Shown one piece after another: positions 33,880 through 44,024 of a stretch of DNA of 64,000 nucleotides; position 1 is the stretch's first letter, and each line of letters begins with the position of its first letter. The position numbers and the translations under genes were made by a program. The stretch comes from Xanthomonas hortorum pv. cynarae. Its GTDB lineage: Bacteria; Pseudomonadota; Gammaproteobacteria; Xanthomonadales; Xanthomonadaceae. Below the pieces are notes generated by a model that was given only the letters and a program-made list of their open reading frames with translations, searched no databases and had not been told where the DNA came from. The stretch lies in NCBI RefSeq assembly GCF_002939985.1, contig NZ_MDFM01000013.1, positions 62,001 to 126,000 of the forward strand, in the 5' to 3' direction.

Positions 33880-34806
33880 ATGTCCCTCGATCCCGCCCTG
33901 CGTTCCCGTATCGATACGCTGCTGCAAGCCAGCCGCGTGGTGCTCTTCATGAAAGGCCAGCCCAGCATGCCGCAGTGCGGTTTCTCGGCCAAGGCGGTCG
34001 GCGTGCTGGACGGCCTGGGCATCGACTATGCCCACGTCAACGTGCTGGCCGACCAGGACATCCGCGAAGGCATCAAGGCCTATGGCGACTGGCCGACCAT
34101 TCCGCAGTTGTACGTGGATGGCGAGTTGGTCGGCGGCAGCGACATCATCCTGCAGATGGCCGACAGCGGCGAGTTGAGCAGCATGCTCGGCCTGCAGGCG
34201 CCAGACCGGACTCCGCCCAAGATCACCGTCACCCCCGCGGCGGTCGAGATGCTCAAGGGCGCGCTGGCCGATGCGCCGGACGCCTCGCTGACGCTGTCCA
34301 TCGACGCCGACTTCCAGCCGAACTTCCAGCTGGCGCCGACCAACCCGAATGCGATCGCGGCCGAATCCAACGGCCTGCGCGTGCAGTTCGACCTGGCCAG
34401 CGCGCGCCGCGCCGATGGCATCACCATCGATTGGGTGGACGACATCCGCGGCCGCGGCCTGGCCATCGACAACCCCAACGCGCCCAAGCCGGTGCAGGAA
34501 CTGTCGGTGCGCGATGCCGACGACCGTCTCAAGGCCGGCACGCTGACCCTGGTGGACGTGCGCCCCGCCGACGAGCGTGCGCTGGCGTCGGTTGCCGCCC
34601 CGTTCCGCACGCTGGACGCGCACGAGCGTGCCGCCATCGAGCAGCTGCCCAAGGACACCCCGCTGGCGTTCCTGTGCCACCACGGCGGGCGCAGCCTGCA
34701 GGCGGCCGAGCACTTCCGCAGCCTGGGCTTCAGCAACGTCTACAACGTCACCGGCGGCATCGATGCATGGTCGGACCAGGTGGACAACGGCGTGGCGAAG
34801 TACTGA
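33880..34806 (+). CDS. Three-domain fusion: monothiol glutaredoxin, degenerate IscA-like domain, rhodanese
   Basis: 308 residues. Domain 1 (1-105) is a Grx4/GrxD-type monothiol glutaredoxin (FMKGQPSMPQCGFSAKAV; WPTIPQLYVDGELVGGSDI), which binds [2Fe-2S] with glutathione. Domain 2 (about 112-205; KITVTPAAVEMLKGAL..) aligns with A-type carriers (HesB/IscA) but has no cysteine, so it cannot bind a cluster by the usual three Cys. Domain 3 (about 210-308) is a rhodanese with active Cys in AFLCHHGGRSLQAAEHF. Likely cytoplasmic Fe-S or sulfur trafficking. The start follows a short leader; no frameshift is seen. Confidence 0.9.
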   Translation: MSLDPALRSRIDTLLQASRVVLFMKGQPSMPQCGFSAKAVGVLDGLGIDYAHVNVLADQDIREGIKAYGDWPTIPQLYVDGELVGGSDIILQMADSGELSSMLGLQAPDRTPPKITVTPAAVEMLKGALADAPDASLTLSIDADFQPNFQLAPTNPNAIAAESNGLRVQFDLASARRADGITIDWVDDIRGRGLAIDNPNAPKPVQELSVRDADDRLKAGTLTLVDVRPADERALASVAAPFRTLDAHERAAIEQLPKDTPLAFLCHHGGRSLQAAEHFRSLGFSNVYNVTGGIDAWSDQVDNGVAKY

Positions 34807-34911
34807 GCACGACGACAATTGCGCAGCAGTTTTGACGTAGCTATTTATTTACCTGTGCATATCGTTGCTGTCTCGGTTTAGAGCTGTCGTGTTCCATCGA
34901 GGGTCGAGGGC

Positions 34912-35014
34912 GCGGTGCCCTCGACCCTCGCGGGACACGCCGCAAGTACGTCCATGTAGGCTCGGTGGCGGCATCCATGCCGCCACACGGTCCCGCAATT
35001 GGTAAGGACACCGC
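34912..35014 (+). repeat. A-type palindromic element, paired copy
   Basis: 103 bp with the fixed core, but the middle of the outer arms has diverged (CGACCCT against ATTGGTA) and no longer pairs, while the ends GCGGTG / CACCGC and GCGGGAC / GTCCCGC still do. The B partner is 61 bp downstream. Confidence 0.82.
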
Positions 35015-35075
35015 ACCAGACAGTTTGCCGGTTGCTTTATTGAAAACCCTGCACACCGACCATCTCGACTGGTCC

Positions 35076-35173
35076 TTGCCCGCCCACCGTCGCGGGACCT
35101 TATGCGGCATGGATGCCGCAGAAGAGCCTACATGGACGTACTTGCGGCGTGTCCCGTGATGGTGGGCGGGCAA
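35076..35173 (-). repeat. B-type palindromic element, paired copy
   Basis: 98 bp. Inner arm changed on both sides (TTATGCGGCAT / ATGCCGCAGAA), partly losing pairing. The upstream flank CACACCGACCATCTCGACTG is identical to that of the copy at 45275. Confidence 0.82.
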
Positions 35174-35245
35174 GGGCCCTGCAGTGAAGTAACACCCCTA
35201 GGGACGCTGTAACTTAAACAGCGCCGAGAAACCCGCCGCCGCGCC

Positions 35246-35806
35246 TCAACCGGCAAATCCACCGTCATCGAGAAACTGCTGTTCTTCCGCGTTGCTCTCA
35301 CGCCCCAGCACCGCATTGCGATGGGGGAAGCGCCCGAAGCGCTGGATGATCTGCTGGTGATGCACTGCCCAGTGCGTGGTTTCGGCATCGTCCAACGCGG
35401 TGATCAGCTGCACCGCGCGTGCCTGCTCCTGCAGATCTTCGGCATGCCCGAACGGCAAGTAGAAGAACAGCCGCAACTGCGCGGAGACCTGTCGATCGAA
35501 ACCGCTGGCGAGTGCCTGCTTGGCGTAGTGCAACGCCAGGCCGTCGGTGGCATAGCAATGCGCGCTGCCGCGGAAGGCGTTACGCGGGAACTGGTCGAGC
35601 AGGATCAGCAAGGCCAATGCATCTTCGGCACCTTCCATCCAGTGCGCATACTCGCCGCGAGCGGCGGCAAAATGCTGCTCGCTGAAATGCTGGCGGAAGT
35701 TGGCATCGAACGCATCGTTGTGCGTGAACCAGCGGGCCGGGCCGGCCAGTTCCCAGAAAGCCAACACGACATCGGCCTGTTTGTTGCGCTCTGATTTGGC
35801 AATCAT
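35246..35806 (-). CDS. DUF924-family protein
   Basis: 186 residues from the ATG at 35806 (MIAKSERNKQADVVLAFWEL); AGGGG lies 8 nt upstream, better placed than for the ATG at 35812. DUF924 landmarks are VLAFWE, WFTHNDAFDANFRQHF, LLILLDQFPRNAFRGSA, FFYLPFGHAEDLQEQ and RFGRFPHRNAVLGRES. The all-helical family has a TPR-like fold and no established biochemical role. Single gene, convergent with an upstream A/B repeat pair and divergent from the amidohydrolase pair. Confidence 0.85.
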   Translation of the reverse strand: MIAKSERNKQADVVLAFWELAGPARWFTHNDAFDANFRQHFSEQHFAAARGEYAHWMEGAEDALALLILLDQFPRNAFRGSAHCYATDGLALHYAKQALASGFDRQVSAQLRLFFYLPFGHAEDLQEQARAVQLITALDDAETTHWAVHHQQIIQRFGRFPHRNAVLGRESNAEEQQFLDDGGFAG

Positions 35807-35946
35807 CGACATTTCCCCTGACGAATACGGCACAGCATGCACGCGCGGATGTGATGAGCCCGCCGCCACCGAGGGCGCAGCACTTGGCAAGCACGCCGCC
35901 GGCCGCTAGGTTTGCTGCTGACGTTTTCGTTGCACCGGGGAAATCC

Positions 35947-37340
<1,394 letters not shown>

Positions 37341-37344
<4 letters not shown>

Positions 37345-38621
37345 GCCGCGCAACCTTCGTTCGCCCGCGTCTGCGCGCGATCTCGGCAGTGGTCATTGCA
37401 GTGCTTGCACTACCCGCATTCGGCCAGCAGGTGCTGATCCGTGGCGCCACCGTCCACACTGCCACCGCACAAGGCACGCTGCGCAATACCGACGTGCTCG
37501 TGCAGGGCGGGGTGATCCGCGCCATCGGCAATCACCTGGCCGTGCCCACCGATGGCCGCGTGGTCGAGGCCAAGGGCCGTCCGTTGACGCCGGCGCTGTT
37601 CGGCGGCATCACCGAGATCGGCATCGAAGAAGTCTCCGGCGAAGACAGCACCGTGGACAGCGGCGTCAAACTGAGCGATCAGCCGATGCGCCCGGAATTC
37701 GACGTTACCCTGGCCTACAACCCCGACTCGGTGCTGGTGCCGGTGGCGCGCGTGGAAGGCATCGGTTTCACTGCGTTGGGCGCGACCACCAGCGGCGCGT
37801 TTATCGCCGGACAAGGCGGCATCGTGCGGCTGGATGGCAGCCCCGACCCGATCGGCCCGCATGCCCTGTTTCTCCGCATCGGTGCAGCCGCATCCGACCT
37901 CACCGGCAGCTCGCGTGCCGCGCAGTGGATGTTGCTCGACCAACTGGTTGCCGAAGCGCGCGGGCGCGTGCCGGCCGATTCGCCGCATGCGCTGCTGACG
38001 CCGGTCGGCCGCAGCGTGCTGGCCAAGTACCTGGCCGGGCAAGGCCGCATCGTGGTGCAGGTGGAACGTGCCGCCGACATTCGCCAGTTGTTGCGCTGGG
38101 CGCAGCGCGAAAAGGTGCGCATCGCCATTGCCGGCGGTGCCGAAGCCTGGAAGCTCGCACCGCAATTGGCGCAGGCCAAGGTGCCGGTGCTGGTGGATGC
38201 GCTGGCGGATCTGCCATCCACCTTCGACCAGATCGGCGCAACGCTGGAAAACGCCGCACGTCTGCGCGCCGCCGGCGTGGAGGTCAGCTTCACCCAGAGC
38301 GGCGATGCCTCGCACAACGCACGCAAGCTGCGTCAGTTGGCCGGCAATGCGGTGGCCAATGGACTGCCGTGGGAATCCGGCCTGGCCGGGCTGACCCGCG
38401 TGCCGGCGGAGATCTTCGGCGTGGCCGATCGCATCGGCAGCATCGCGGTCGGCAAGCAGGCCGATCTGGTGCTGTGGGACGGCGATCCGCTGGATGTCGC
38501 CCACTATGCCGAACAGGTGTGGCTGGGCGGCCGCGACATGCCGATGCGCTCGCGCCAGACCGACCTGCGCGACCGTTACATGCAACAGGCCGGGCCGTTG
38601 CCGCGTGCGTATCTGAAGTGA
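37341..38621 (+). CDS. Secreted amidohydrolase paralogue lacking metal ligands
   Basis: 426 residues with a Sec signal (MSRATFVRPRLRAISAVVIA..AFGQ). It keeps the amidohydrolase frame (VLIRGATVHTATAQGTLRNT, GSIAVGKQADLVLWDGDPLD) but where the HxH should follow TPG it reads TPALFGGITEIG, and the later barrel histidines are also missing. It is therefore probably non-catalytic. The ATGA overlap with the upstream active-looking paralogue suggests equal synthesis and perhaps a heteromeric complex in the periplasm. This partner role is inference. Confidence 0.85.
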
Positions 38622-38666
38622 GCGTGCTTGTAACGGGCGTGCTTGTAACGGGCGTGCTTGTCACGC
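38622..38666 (+). repeat. Three 15-bp tandem repeats
   Basis: GCGTGCTTGTAACGG twice, then GCGTGCTTGTCACGC, immediately after the amidohydrolase stop codon, with further decayed GTGCGTG words to about 38695. Confidence 0.7.
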
Positions 38667-38790
38667 GCATGTTCGTAGTGAGCGTGTGCGTGATGTGCTG
38701 CACCGCTGCCCACGCAGGAAGGGGGATTGCGCCGCGCGGCGCCACCCTTACAGAGAGCACACACGGCTGTCATCTGGCAGGCACCCCCTG

Positions 38791-39204
38791 ATGCCGATGT
38801 CCCCACGCGCACGCGTGCTCTACCTGCTGCTCGCACTCGCCGTGCTGCTGATCGAAGTGGCGATCGGCGCCGGTCGGCTCGGTGGGCCGTGGGTGCGCGG
38901 CAGCCTGGGCGATGTGTTGGCAGTGATCCTGGTCTACTGCGGATTGCGCGGTGTGCTTGCGCTCTCACCGCGTTGGGCGGCGCCGCTGGCGGTGGCGACC
39001 GGGTGCGTGATCGAAGGCTTGCAGGCGATCCATCTGGCCGACCGGCTCGGCCTGCGTCCCGGCAGCGCCGCAGCTATCGCGCTCGGCAACACCGCCACCC
39101 TGCACGATCTGGCGATGTATCTGGTTGGCGGTGGCGTGGCGTACATTGGCGATGTGCTGTCATGCCGTGTCGCTGCGTCTTCCGGGCGACATCCGCAGCA
39201 GTGA
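38791..39204 (+). CDS. DUF2809 small integral membrane protein
   Basis: 137 residues from the ATG at 38791, four predicted membrane helices (YLLLALAVLLIEVAIGAG; LGDVLAVILVYCGLRGVLAL; APLAVATGCVIEGLQAI; LHDLAMYLVGGGVAYIGDVL). RGSLGDVLAVILVY and the conserved E in CVIEGLQ match DUF2809. Function unknown. No strong ribosome site; a second ATG six bases later is possible. Not obviously linked to its neighbours. Confidence 0.8.
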   Translation: MPMSPRARVLYLLLALAVLLIEVAIGAGRLGGPWVRGSLGDVLAVILVYCGLRGVLALSPRWAAPLAVATGCVIEGLQAIHLADRLGLRPGSAAAIALGNTATLHDLAMYLVGGGVAYIGDVLSCRVAASSGRHPQQ

Positions 39205-39315
39205 TGCACTCCCCCGGGTCTACCGTATGTCTTGCGTTTCACCATCGGCACTGATCGAAACAGTCGCGGCCTTGCACCGGCAGACGCGGCCGATCTGCAT
39301 GGCAGGGGTACCGCG

Positions 39316-39669
39316 GTGACCTCGCTGTTCCAGGGCAGCGGATTGCGCTCGATCGATCGCGTCGTGCTGCGCCAGGCACCCGCCAATCTGCAACGTGGTC
39401 TGGAAGCGGTGGGCGGGCGCTTGATCCTCACTGCCGATGCGCTGCACTTTCAGCCGCATGCCCTCAATATCCAGACCCAGTCGTTGACCGTGCATCTGGC
39501 GCAGATCGAGGCGATGCAACTGCGCTGGACACGCTTGTTCGGCTTGCTGCCGGTTGCGCCGACCTCGCTGGTGGTTCAACTGGACGATGGCGGCGAACAT
39601 CGCTTCGTGATCGGCAAACGCGAACAGTGGGTGCTGGCGATCCAGTCGGCGCGCGACGCGCTGCACTGA
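39316..39669 (+). CDS. Small PH/GRAM-like domain protein
   Basis: 117 residues from a GTG at 39316, preferred because AGGGG precedes it by 6 nt; an ATG at 39232 would add 28 unstructured residues. The product is a predicted beta-barrel: AVGGRLILTADALHFQPHAL, LAQIEAMQLRWTRLFGLLPV, TSLVVQLDDGGEHRFVIGKR, then a C-terminal helix EQWVLAIQSARDAL. This is the pattern of bacterial PH/GRAM-like domains, which often bind lipids or proteins. Role unknown. Confidence 0.7.
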   Translation: MTSLFQGSGLRSIDRVVLRQAPANLQRGLEAVGGRLILTADALHFQPHALNIQTQSLTVHLAQIEAMQLRWTRLFGLLPVAPTSLVVQLDDGGEHRFVIGKREQWVLAIQSARDALH

Positions 39670-39876
39670 CGCATGTCACCGCAGTGAAATGCAGGCAGCA
39701 CCGTCCATCGGTCGCTTCGCGCCTCCAGGTTGCAGACAGAGAGCGTGACCTCCACTGCGTTTCGGCACGCCACTTCGAACAGGGCGCACGCTCTGTACGC
39801 GTGGTCATCGTTGTCGCTGTCCAGCTCGCCTAGCATCGCGCGTCGGCATCACAACGCGCCCCACTCGGAGATCGAT

Positions 39877-41484
39877 ATGCCCCGCCCTACCCTGCGCATC
39901 CTGGCATGCGCACTGTTGTTCTACGGCAGCGTCAACGCACCTGCCATGGCGGCCTTCGGCGTGACCCGCAGCGGTGATCGCTTCATCGTGGACACCGGCG
40001 CCCAACTGGTGTTTTCGGTCAACGCCGGCAATGGCGATATCGTGTCGATGCGTTATCGCGACAACGAGTTGCAGACCACCGAGTCCAAGGGAACGCAGCT
40101 GGCCTCGGGGCTGGGTAGCGCCAGCGTGGAGGCGCGCACGGTGGGTGGGGCGATCGTGGTCTCGGCCAGGGCCGGCGACCTGACCCAGTACTACATTGCA
40201 CGCACAGGCCGCAACGCGATCTACATGGCAACCTATGCACCGGCACTGTCGAAGGTCGGCGGCGAAGAGCTACGCTTCGTCACCCGCTTGAATGTCGCCA
40301 AGCTGCCGAATGCACAGCAGGAACCCGATTCCAACGTGGGCACGCCGGTCGAGAGCGAGGATGTGTTCTTGCTGCCGGATGGACGCACCAGTTCCAAGTT
40401 CTACTCGGCACGCCGCATGATCGACGACAAGGTGCATGGGGTCAGCGGTTCGGGGGTTGCGGCGTTCATGCTGATGGGCAATCGCGAGCGCAGTTCCGGC
40501 GGGCCGTTTTTCAAGGACATCGCCACGCAAAAAACCCGCGTGACGCATGAACTCTACAACTACATGTATTCCGACCATACCCAGACCGAGGCGTTTCGCG
40601 GCGGTTTCCACGGCGTGTACGGGCTGCTGTTCACCGATGGCGGTGCGCCCTCCAGCGCGCAACTGGACACCAGCTTTGTCGACGCCAGCCTGGGCCTGAG
40701 CGGTTATCTCGCCGATGCCGGGCGCGGTGCGGTGAGCGGCCGCGTCAGCGGCGTGTTGTCCGGCCAACCCGCCGTGATTGGCCTGCGCAGCGACCAGGCG
40801 CAGTACTGGGCCACGGCCAATGGCAGCGGCGACTACCAGCTTGCCGGTGTGCGCCCGGGACGCTATCGCATGACGCTCTACCAGAACGAACTGGAAGTGG
40901 CCCAACGCGATGTCGAAGTGTTTGCCAATGCGACGGCGCAAGCCGCGCTACAGGCAGTGGCATTGGCGGGCACGCCGAAGTGGCAGATCGGCGTTGCCGA
41001 TGGCACGCCCGCCGGTTTCCGGCATGCAGACCTGTTGCCGCGCGCGCATCCCTCCGACAAACGCATGAGCTGGGTACCGGTCACCTACACCGTTGGCTCC
41101 AGCAGTGTGAGCAGCTTTCCGGCGGTGCAGTGGCGCAGCTTCAACACGCCGAACCGCATCGACTTCACCTTGGCGGCCAATGAAGTGCGTGGCTACCGCC
41201 TGCGTATCTTCGTACCACTGAGCCAGGTCAGCGCGCGTCCGCAGATCAGCGTCAATGCGCGCTGGAATGGACCGCTACCGGCCACACCCAACCAACCCAA
41301 GACGCGCGCCATCACCCGTGGCACCACGCGCGGCAACAACACGTTGTACGAGGTGGATATTCCTGCCTCGGCGCTGCAGGCCGGCAGCAACCGCATCGAG
41401 ATCGGCGTCGCCTCCGGATCGCCGGACGATGGCTTCCTCAGCCCGGCGTTCGTGTTCGACAGCATCCAGCTGGTGGCGATGTAA
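39877..41484 (+). CDS. Rhamnogalacturonan lyase, PL4 family, secreted
   Basis: 535 residues from the ATG at 39877, after CGGAG, with a signal peptide (MPRPTLRILACALLFYGSVN..MAA). An N-terminal galactose-mutarotase-like lyase domain (28-300; ISMRYRDNELQ-like start, YYIARTGRNAIYMATYAPAL, SSKFYSARRMIDDKVHGVSG), a fibronectin-III-like carboxypeptidase-regulatory segment (about 305-375) and a C-terminal CBM-like jelly roll (about 380-535) give the three-domain layout of PL4 enzymes. It cuts the rhamnose-galacturonate backbone of pectin by beta-elimination. Catalytic residues were not assigned. Next to two GH12 genes, forming a wall-degrading cluster. Confidence 0.88.
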   Translation: MPRPTLRILACALLFYGSVNAPAMAAFGVTRSGDRFIVDTGAQLVFSVNAGNGDIVSMRYRDNELQTTESKGTQLASGLGSASVEARTVGGAIVVSARAGDLTQYYIARTGRNAIYMATYAPALSKVGGEELRFVTRLNVAKLPNAQQEPDSNVGTPVESEDVFLLPDGRTSSKFYSARRMIDDKVHGVSGSGVAAFMLMGNRERSSGGPFFKDIATQKTRVTHELYNYMYSDHTQTEAFRGGFHGVYGLLFTDGGAPSSAQLDTSFVDASLGLSGYLADAGRGAVSGRVSGVLSGQPAVIGLRSDQAQYWATANGSGDYQLAGVRPGRYRMTLYQNELEVAQRDVEVFANATAQAALQAVALAGTPKWQIGVADGTPAGFRHADLLPRAHPSDKRMSWVPVTYTVGSSSVSSFPAVQWRSFNTPNRIDFTLAANEVRGYRLRIFVPLSQVSARPQISVNARWNGPLPATPNQPKTRAITRGTTRGNNTLYEVDIPASALQAGSNRIEIGVASGSPDDGFLSPAFVFDSIQLVAM

Positions 41485-41496
41485 GGCACCTGCCCC

Positions 41497-41534
41497 TGCC
41501 ACCCACCGCGCACAGACACGTGCGGTGGGTGGCA
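41497..41534 (+). terminator. Stem-loop between converging lyase and GH12 genes
   Basis: A perfect 13-bp stem (TGCCACCCACCGC / GCGGTGGGTGGCA) with a 12-nt loop, 13 bp after the lyase stop. No U-tract, but the place and stability suit a terminator for the lyase message. Confidence 0.55.
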
Positions 41535-41686
41535 CAGCTCAGGAACGACGACACACGACCACCGAGCAGCGCATCGAATGCGCCTGACCGCTGATTGCAA
41601 TCGGCCCATGCGATCCCTGCGCCAGAGTCCGCGGGAGCATGCCGCTTCCAGCTGCCGACTACACAACAGATCGTTGATCGCCGCGC

Positions 41687-42484
41687 TTATTTGGCGGTGA
41701 TCGCCCCACTCAGCGACACCGAACCCATCCCGCCGGTGACTTCGAAGCCGCCCTCCACCACCTGCAGATACAACGCGTTGCTGTAACGGCCATCGCCGCC
41801 ACGCAACTCCTGCAGCCTGGTCAAGAACGCCTTGACGTCCGCAGTGAGATGGCCCTTTGCCGGCAACGCGTTGCTGTTACCGGCAGTGCCATGCGGAATG
41901 AAGGTGTACACGTAATAGCCTGCAGCGGAGTTATTGCCTTCCCACAGGTCATAGGTGACGCCGCCGGAGGTGATGGCATTGGCGGTGGTCAGCGTACCCA
42001 GCGGATAGGAATTGTTGGCGCCCCAGATCATCACTTCCAGCTGCGGGTCGCCCTTGCTGGCGTCCTTGCGGAAGAACAGATCGTAGGCAAAGTCACCGGT
42101 CTGCCCGCTGCCGCTGGTGGTGAACGCCACTGCGCCGCTCAGGCTGCCGATCTTGGACACCTGATGCGGAAAGTAGCTGTCGGTGGCCGGGTTCATGGTG
42201 TAGTGCCAACCGCGGCAAATGGCCGGATAGCCATACAACGTTCCGCTGGGCAGGTTGTAGGTCACGATCATGCTCGGCGTACTGCCCGAGCCGAAGCTCG
42301 CCTTGATGTTGTTGTTCTTGTCGTTGAAATTATTGTTGTAGGCGTACTGCGTGCCGTAGACCTTGGTCTCGCCGGTAGCGGCGCTGGCGCTGGATGCGAC
42401 CAGCACCAAGGCCAACGCCACAGCGCGCGGCAACCGGTTGGAACCAGCGGACGTCAGCGAACGGAAGCTGTTGTGCAACTGCAT
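41687..42484 (-). CDS. GH12 endoglucanase/xyloglucanase, downstream copy
   Basis: 265 residues with a signal peptide (..AVALALVLVASSASA-ATG). GH12 beta-jelly-roll motifs: YAYNNNFNDKNNNIKASFGS, LYGYPAICRGWHYTMNP, DFAYDLFFRKD, the nucleophile Glu in QLEVMIWGANNSYPLGT, LWEGNNSAAGYYVYTFIP, and acid/base Glu in VVEGGFEVTGG. GH12 enzymes cut beta-1,4-glucan or xyloglucan with retention; specificity is not clear. Secreted to act on plant hemicellulose. 238 bp from its paralogue, same strand. Confidence 0.92.
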   Translation of the reverse strand: MQLHNSFRSLTSAGSNRLPRAVALALVLVASSASAATGETKVYGTQYAYNNNFNDKNNNIKASFGSGSTPSMIVTYNLPSGTLYGYPAICRGWHYTMNPATDSYFPHQVSKIGSLSGAVAFTTSGSGQTGDFAYDLFFRKDASKGDPQLEVMIWGANNSYPLGTLTTANAITSGGVTYDLWEGNNSAAGYYVYTFIPHGTAGNSNALPAKGHLTADVKAFLTRLQELRGGDGRYSNALYLQVVEGGFEVTGGMGSVSLSGAITAK

Positions 42485-42722
42485 GGGGTGGACTCCGATG
42501 ATGGATGGATAAACGTTCGTCCACCAGCGTGCAGCGCAACGCGCCGAGCGGTGAACGAACGACCATTACGCATCCGGCGCCATCGCCGCATTGGCGTCAC
42601 TGGCAACGGACACCCTCGCGCTGACGGGGCGAGGACGTGGCCATCCCTGCAGACCGATCACCGTGGCCCCGTCCGATGCGCGGCGCATGCATGCGCCGCG
42701 CACAAGACCACGTTATTGCAGC

Positions 42723-43538
42723 TTACTGTGCGTCGAGTGTGGCGCTGACCTTGGCCCAGCCATTGCCGCGCACCACTTCAAAACCCGCTTCGACCGCATG
42801 CAGATACATGCTGTTGTTGTAGCGCCCATCCTTGGACCGGTTGGTCTGCAGCCAGGTGAGGAACGGCTTGGCATCCACGTTGAGGCTGCCGCTGGTCTTG
42901 AGCGTGGGCTGGCCGGCAGTGCCGGTCGGGATGAAGGTGTAGACGTAGTAGCCGGCACCGGAGTTGAAGCCTTCCCACAGGTCGAAGGTGCGTCCACCGG
43001 CAGTGATCACATTACTCGCGGTCAGCGTGCCGATCGGCCAGGAGTTGTGGTCGCCCCAGATCATCACTTCCAGCTGCGGATTGCCCTTGGCGGTATCCCA
43101 ACGAAAGAAGATGTCGTAGGCAAAATCGCCGGCCAGATTGCTGCCGCCCGCGCTATAGGTGAACTTGAGCGGGATCTTGCTCAGCGAGGAAATCTGCTTC
43201 GGGAACAAGGTGTCGCTGGTCGGATTCCAGTCGTAATGCCAGCCGCGCACGATCGCCGGGTAGCCGTAGAGGTTGTAGTCGGCGAAGTTGAAGGTCACGG
43301 TCAACTCCGGCGTGCTGCCGGTACCGAAGGTGCCCTGGATAATGTTGTTGGGATCGTTGAAATTGTTCACCCACGCATAGTGGTTGCCGAAGATCTTGTA
43401 GGGCCCGGCCAGTGCCGCCGGCGCGAGCGCCACCAGACCGATTGCCAATGCTGCTTTCCACCAGCGCGATGCGCGCCGCCGCATGGTCGGCGCCTGCGCA
43501 CCGGTGTGAGTGAGGGTGCTGGATTGGCTGTTGTGCAT
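42723..43538 (-). CDS. GH12 endoglucanase/xyloglucanase, upstream copy
   Basis: 271 residues from the ATG at 43538 after GGAGAGTC. A long N-terminus with a hydrophobic signal (WWKAALAIGLVALAPAALA) precedes the GH12 domain: YAWVNNFNDPNNIIQGTFGT, LYGYPAIVRGWHYDWNP, DFAYDIFFRWD, nucleophile in QLEVMIWGDHNSWPIGT, LWEGFNSGAGYYVYTFIP, acid/base in AVEAGFEVVRG. Clearly a tandem paralogue of the downstream copy with diverged loops, perhaps a different substrate preference. A GCAACGCC / GGCGTTGT hairpin (43565-43585) lies in the leader. Confidence 0.92.
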   Translation of the reverse strand: MHNSQSSTLTHTGAQAPTMRRRASRWWKAALAIGLVALAPAALAGPYKIFGNHYAWVNNFNDPNNIIQGTFGTGSTPELTVTFNFADYNLYGYPAIVRGWHYDWNPTSDTLFPKQISSLSKIPLKFTYSAGGSNLAGDFAYDIFFRWDTAKGNPQLEVMIWGDHNSWPIGTLTASNVITAGGRTFDLWEGFNSGAGYYVYTFIPTGTAGQPTLKTSGSLNVDAKPFLTWLQTNRSKDGRYNNSMYLHAVEAGFEVVRGNGWAKVSATLDAQ

Positions 43539-44024
43539 TTGACTCTCCGTGTGGGTTCCGCGCGGCAACGCCAGTACGGCGTTGTCGAAAACCGCCTTGC
43601 AGCGGTGGCGTCGGACCCTAGCAGCGCCGTTGTGAGCGGAGCTATAGCGATTCCGGCAGCCCTCGCTCGCCATGCACCATAGCAGGTGCTATCTGGCACG
43701 CGAAGCGTGCGCGAGTCCTCAGTTTGTGTTCGTTATCGGCTGCCAGCAGGATGTATCAGTCAGAAGGCACACAACGCCGCGATCAGGAATGGTGCAGAGC
43801 CGCATCACGCGCAGGCAGCGATTGCGCCACACAAGCGATCGCTTGTGCATGCCCTGCACGATGCATCTGTGGCTGCTGCCTGTCGTCACTGGCCGCTGCA
43901 TCACGCCGATGAACGCGTCACCTTGCACCACGACAGCGACGCGCCAGGCGATAGTCCTACGCGCCACGGCCGTTTTGCGATAGCGTTCGCACTACAGACG
44001 ACGCAACAGCCGAAGGGGGCGACG
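43539..44024. other. Divergent intergenic region, no gene
   Basis: 486 bp between the GH12 gene and degV. It should hold both promoters. The standout is an 18-bp perfect palindrome at 43830-43847. The left part has a leader hairpin of the GH12 gene. No ORF with a ribosome site was found. Confidence 0.5.
43830..43847. promoter_or_regulatory. 18-bp perfect palindrome, possible operator
   Basis: CACAAGCGATCGCTTGTG, a perfect dyad without spacer, about 178 bp upstream of degV and 290 bp upstream of the GH12 gene. The binding protein is unknown. Confidence 0.45.

Larger units (their letters stand above)
34807..35245. other. Gene-free region holding one A/B repeat pair
   Basis: 439 bp between the fusion gene and the DUF924 gene. 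Contents: A element 34912-35014 and B element 35076-35173. No gene recognised. Confidence 0.6.
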
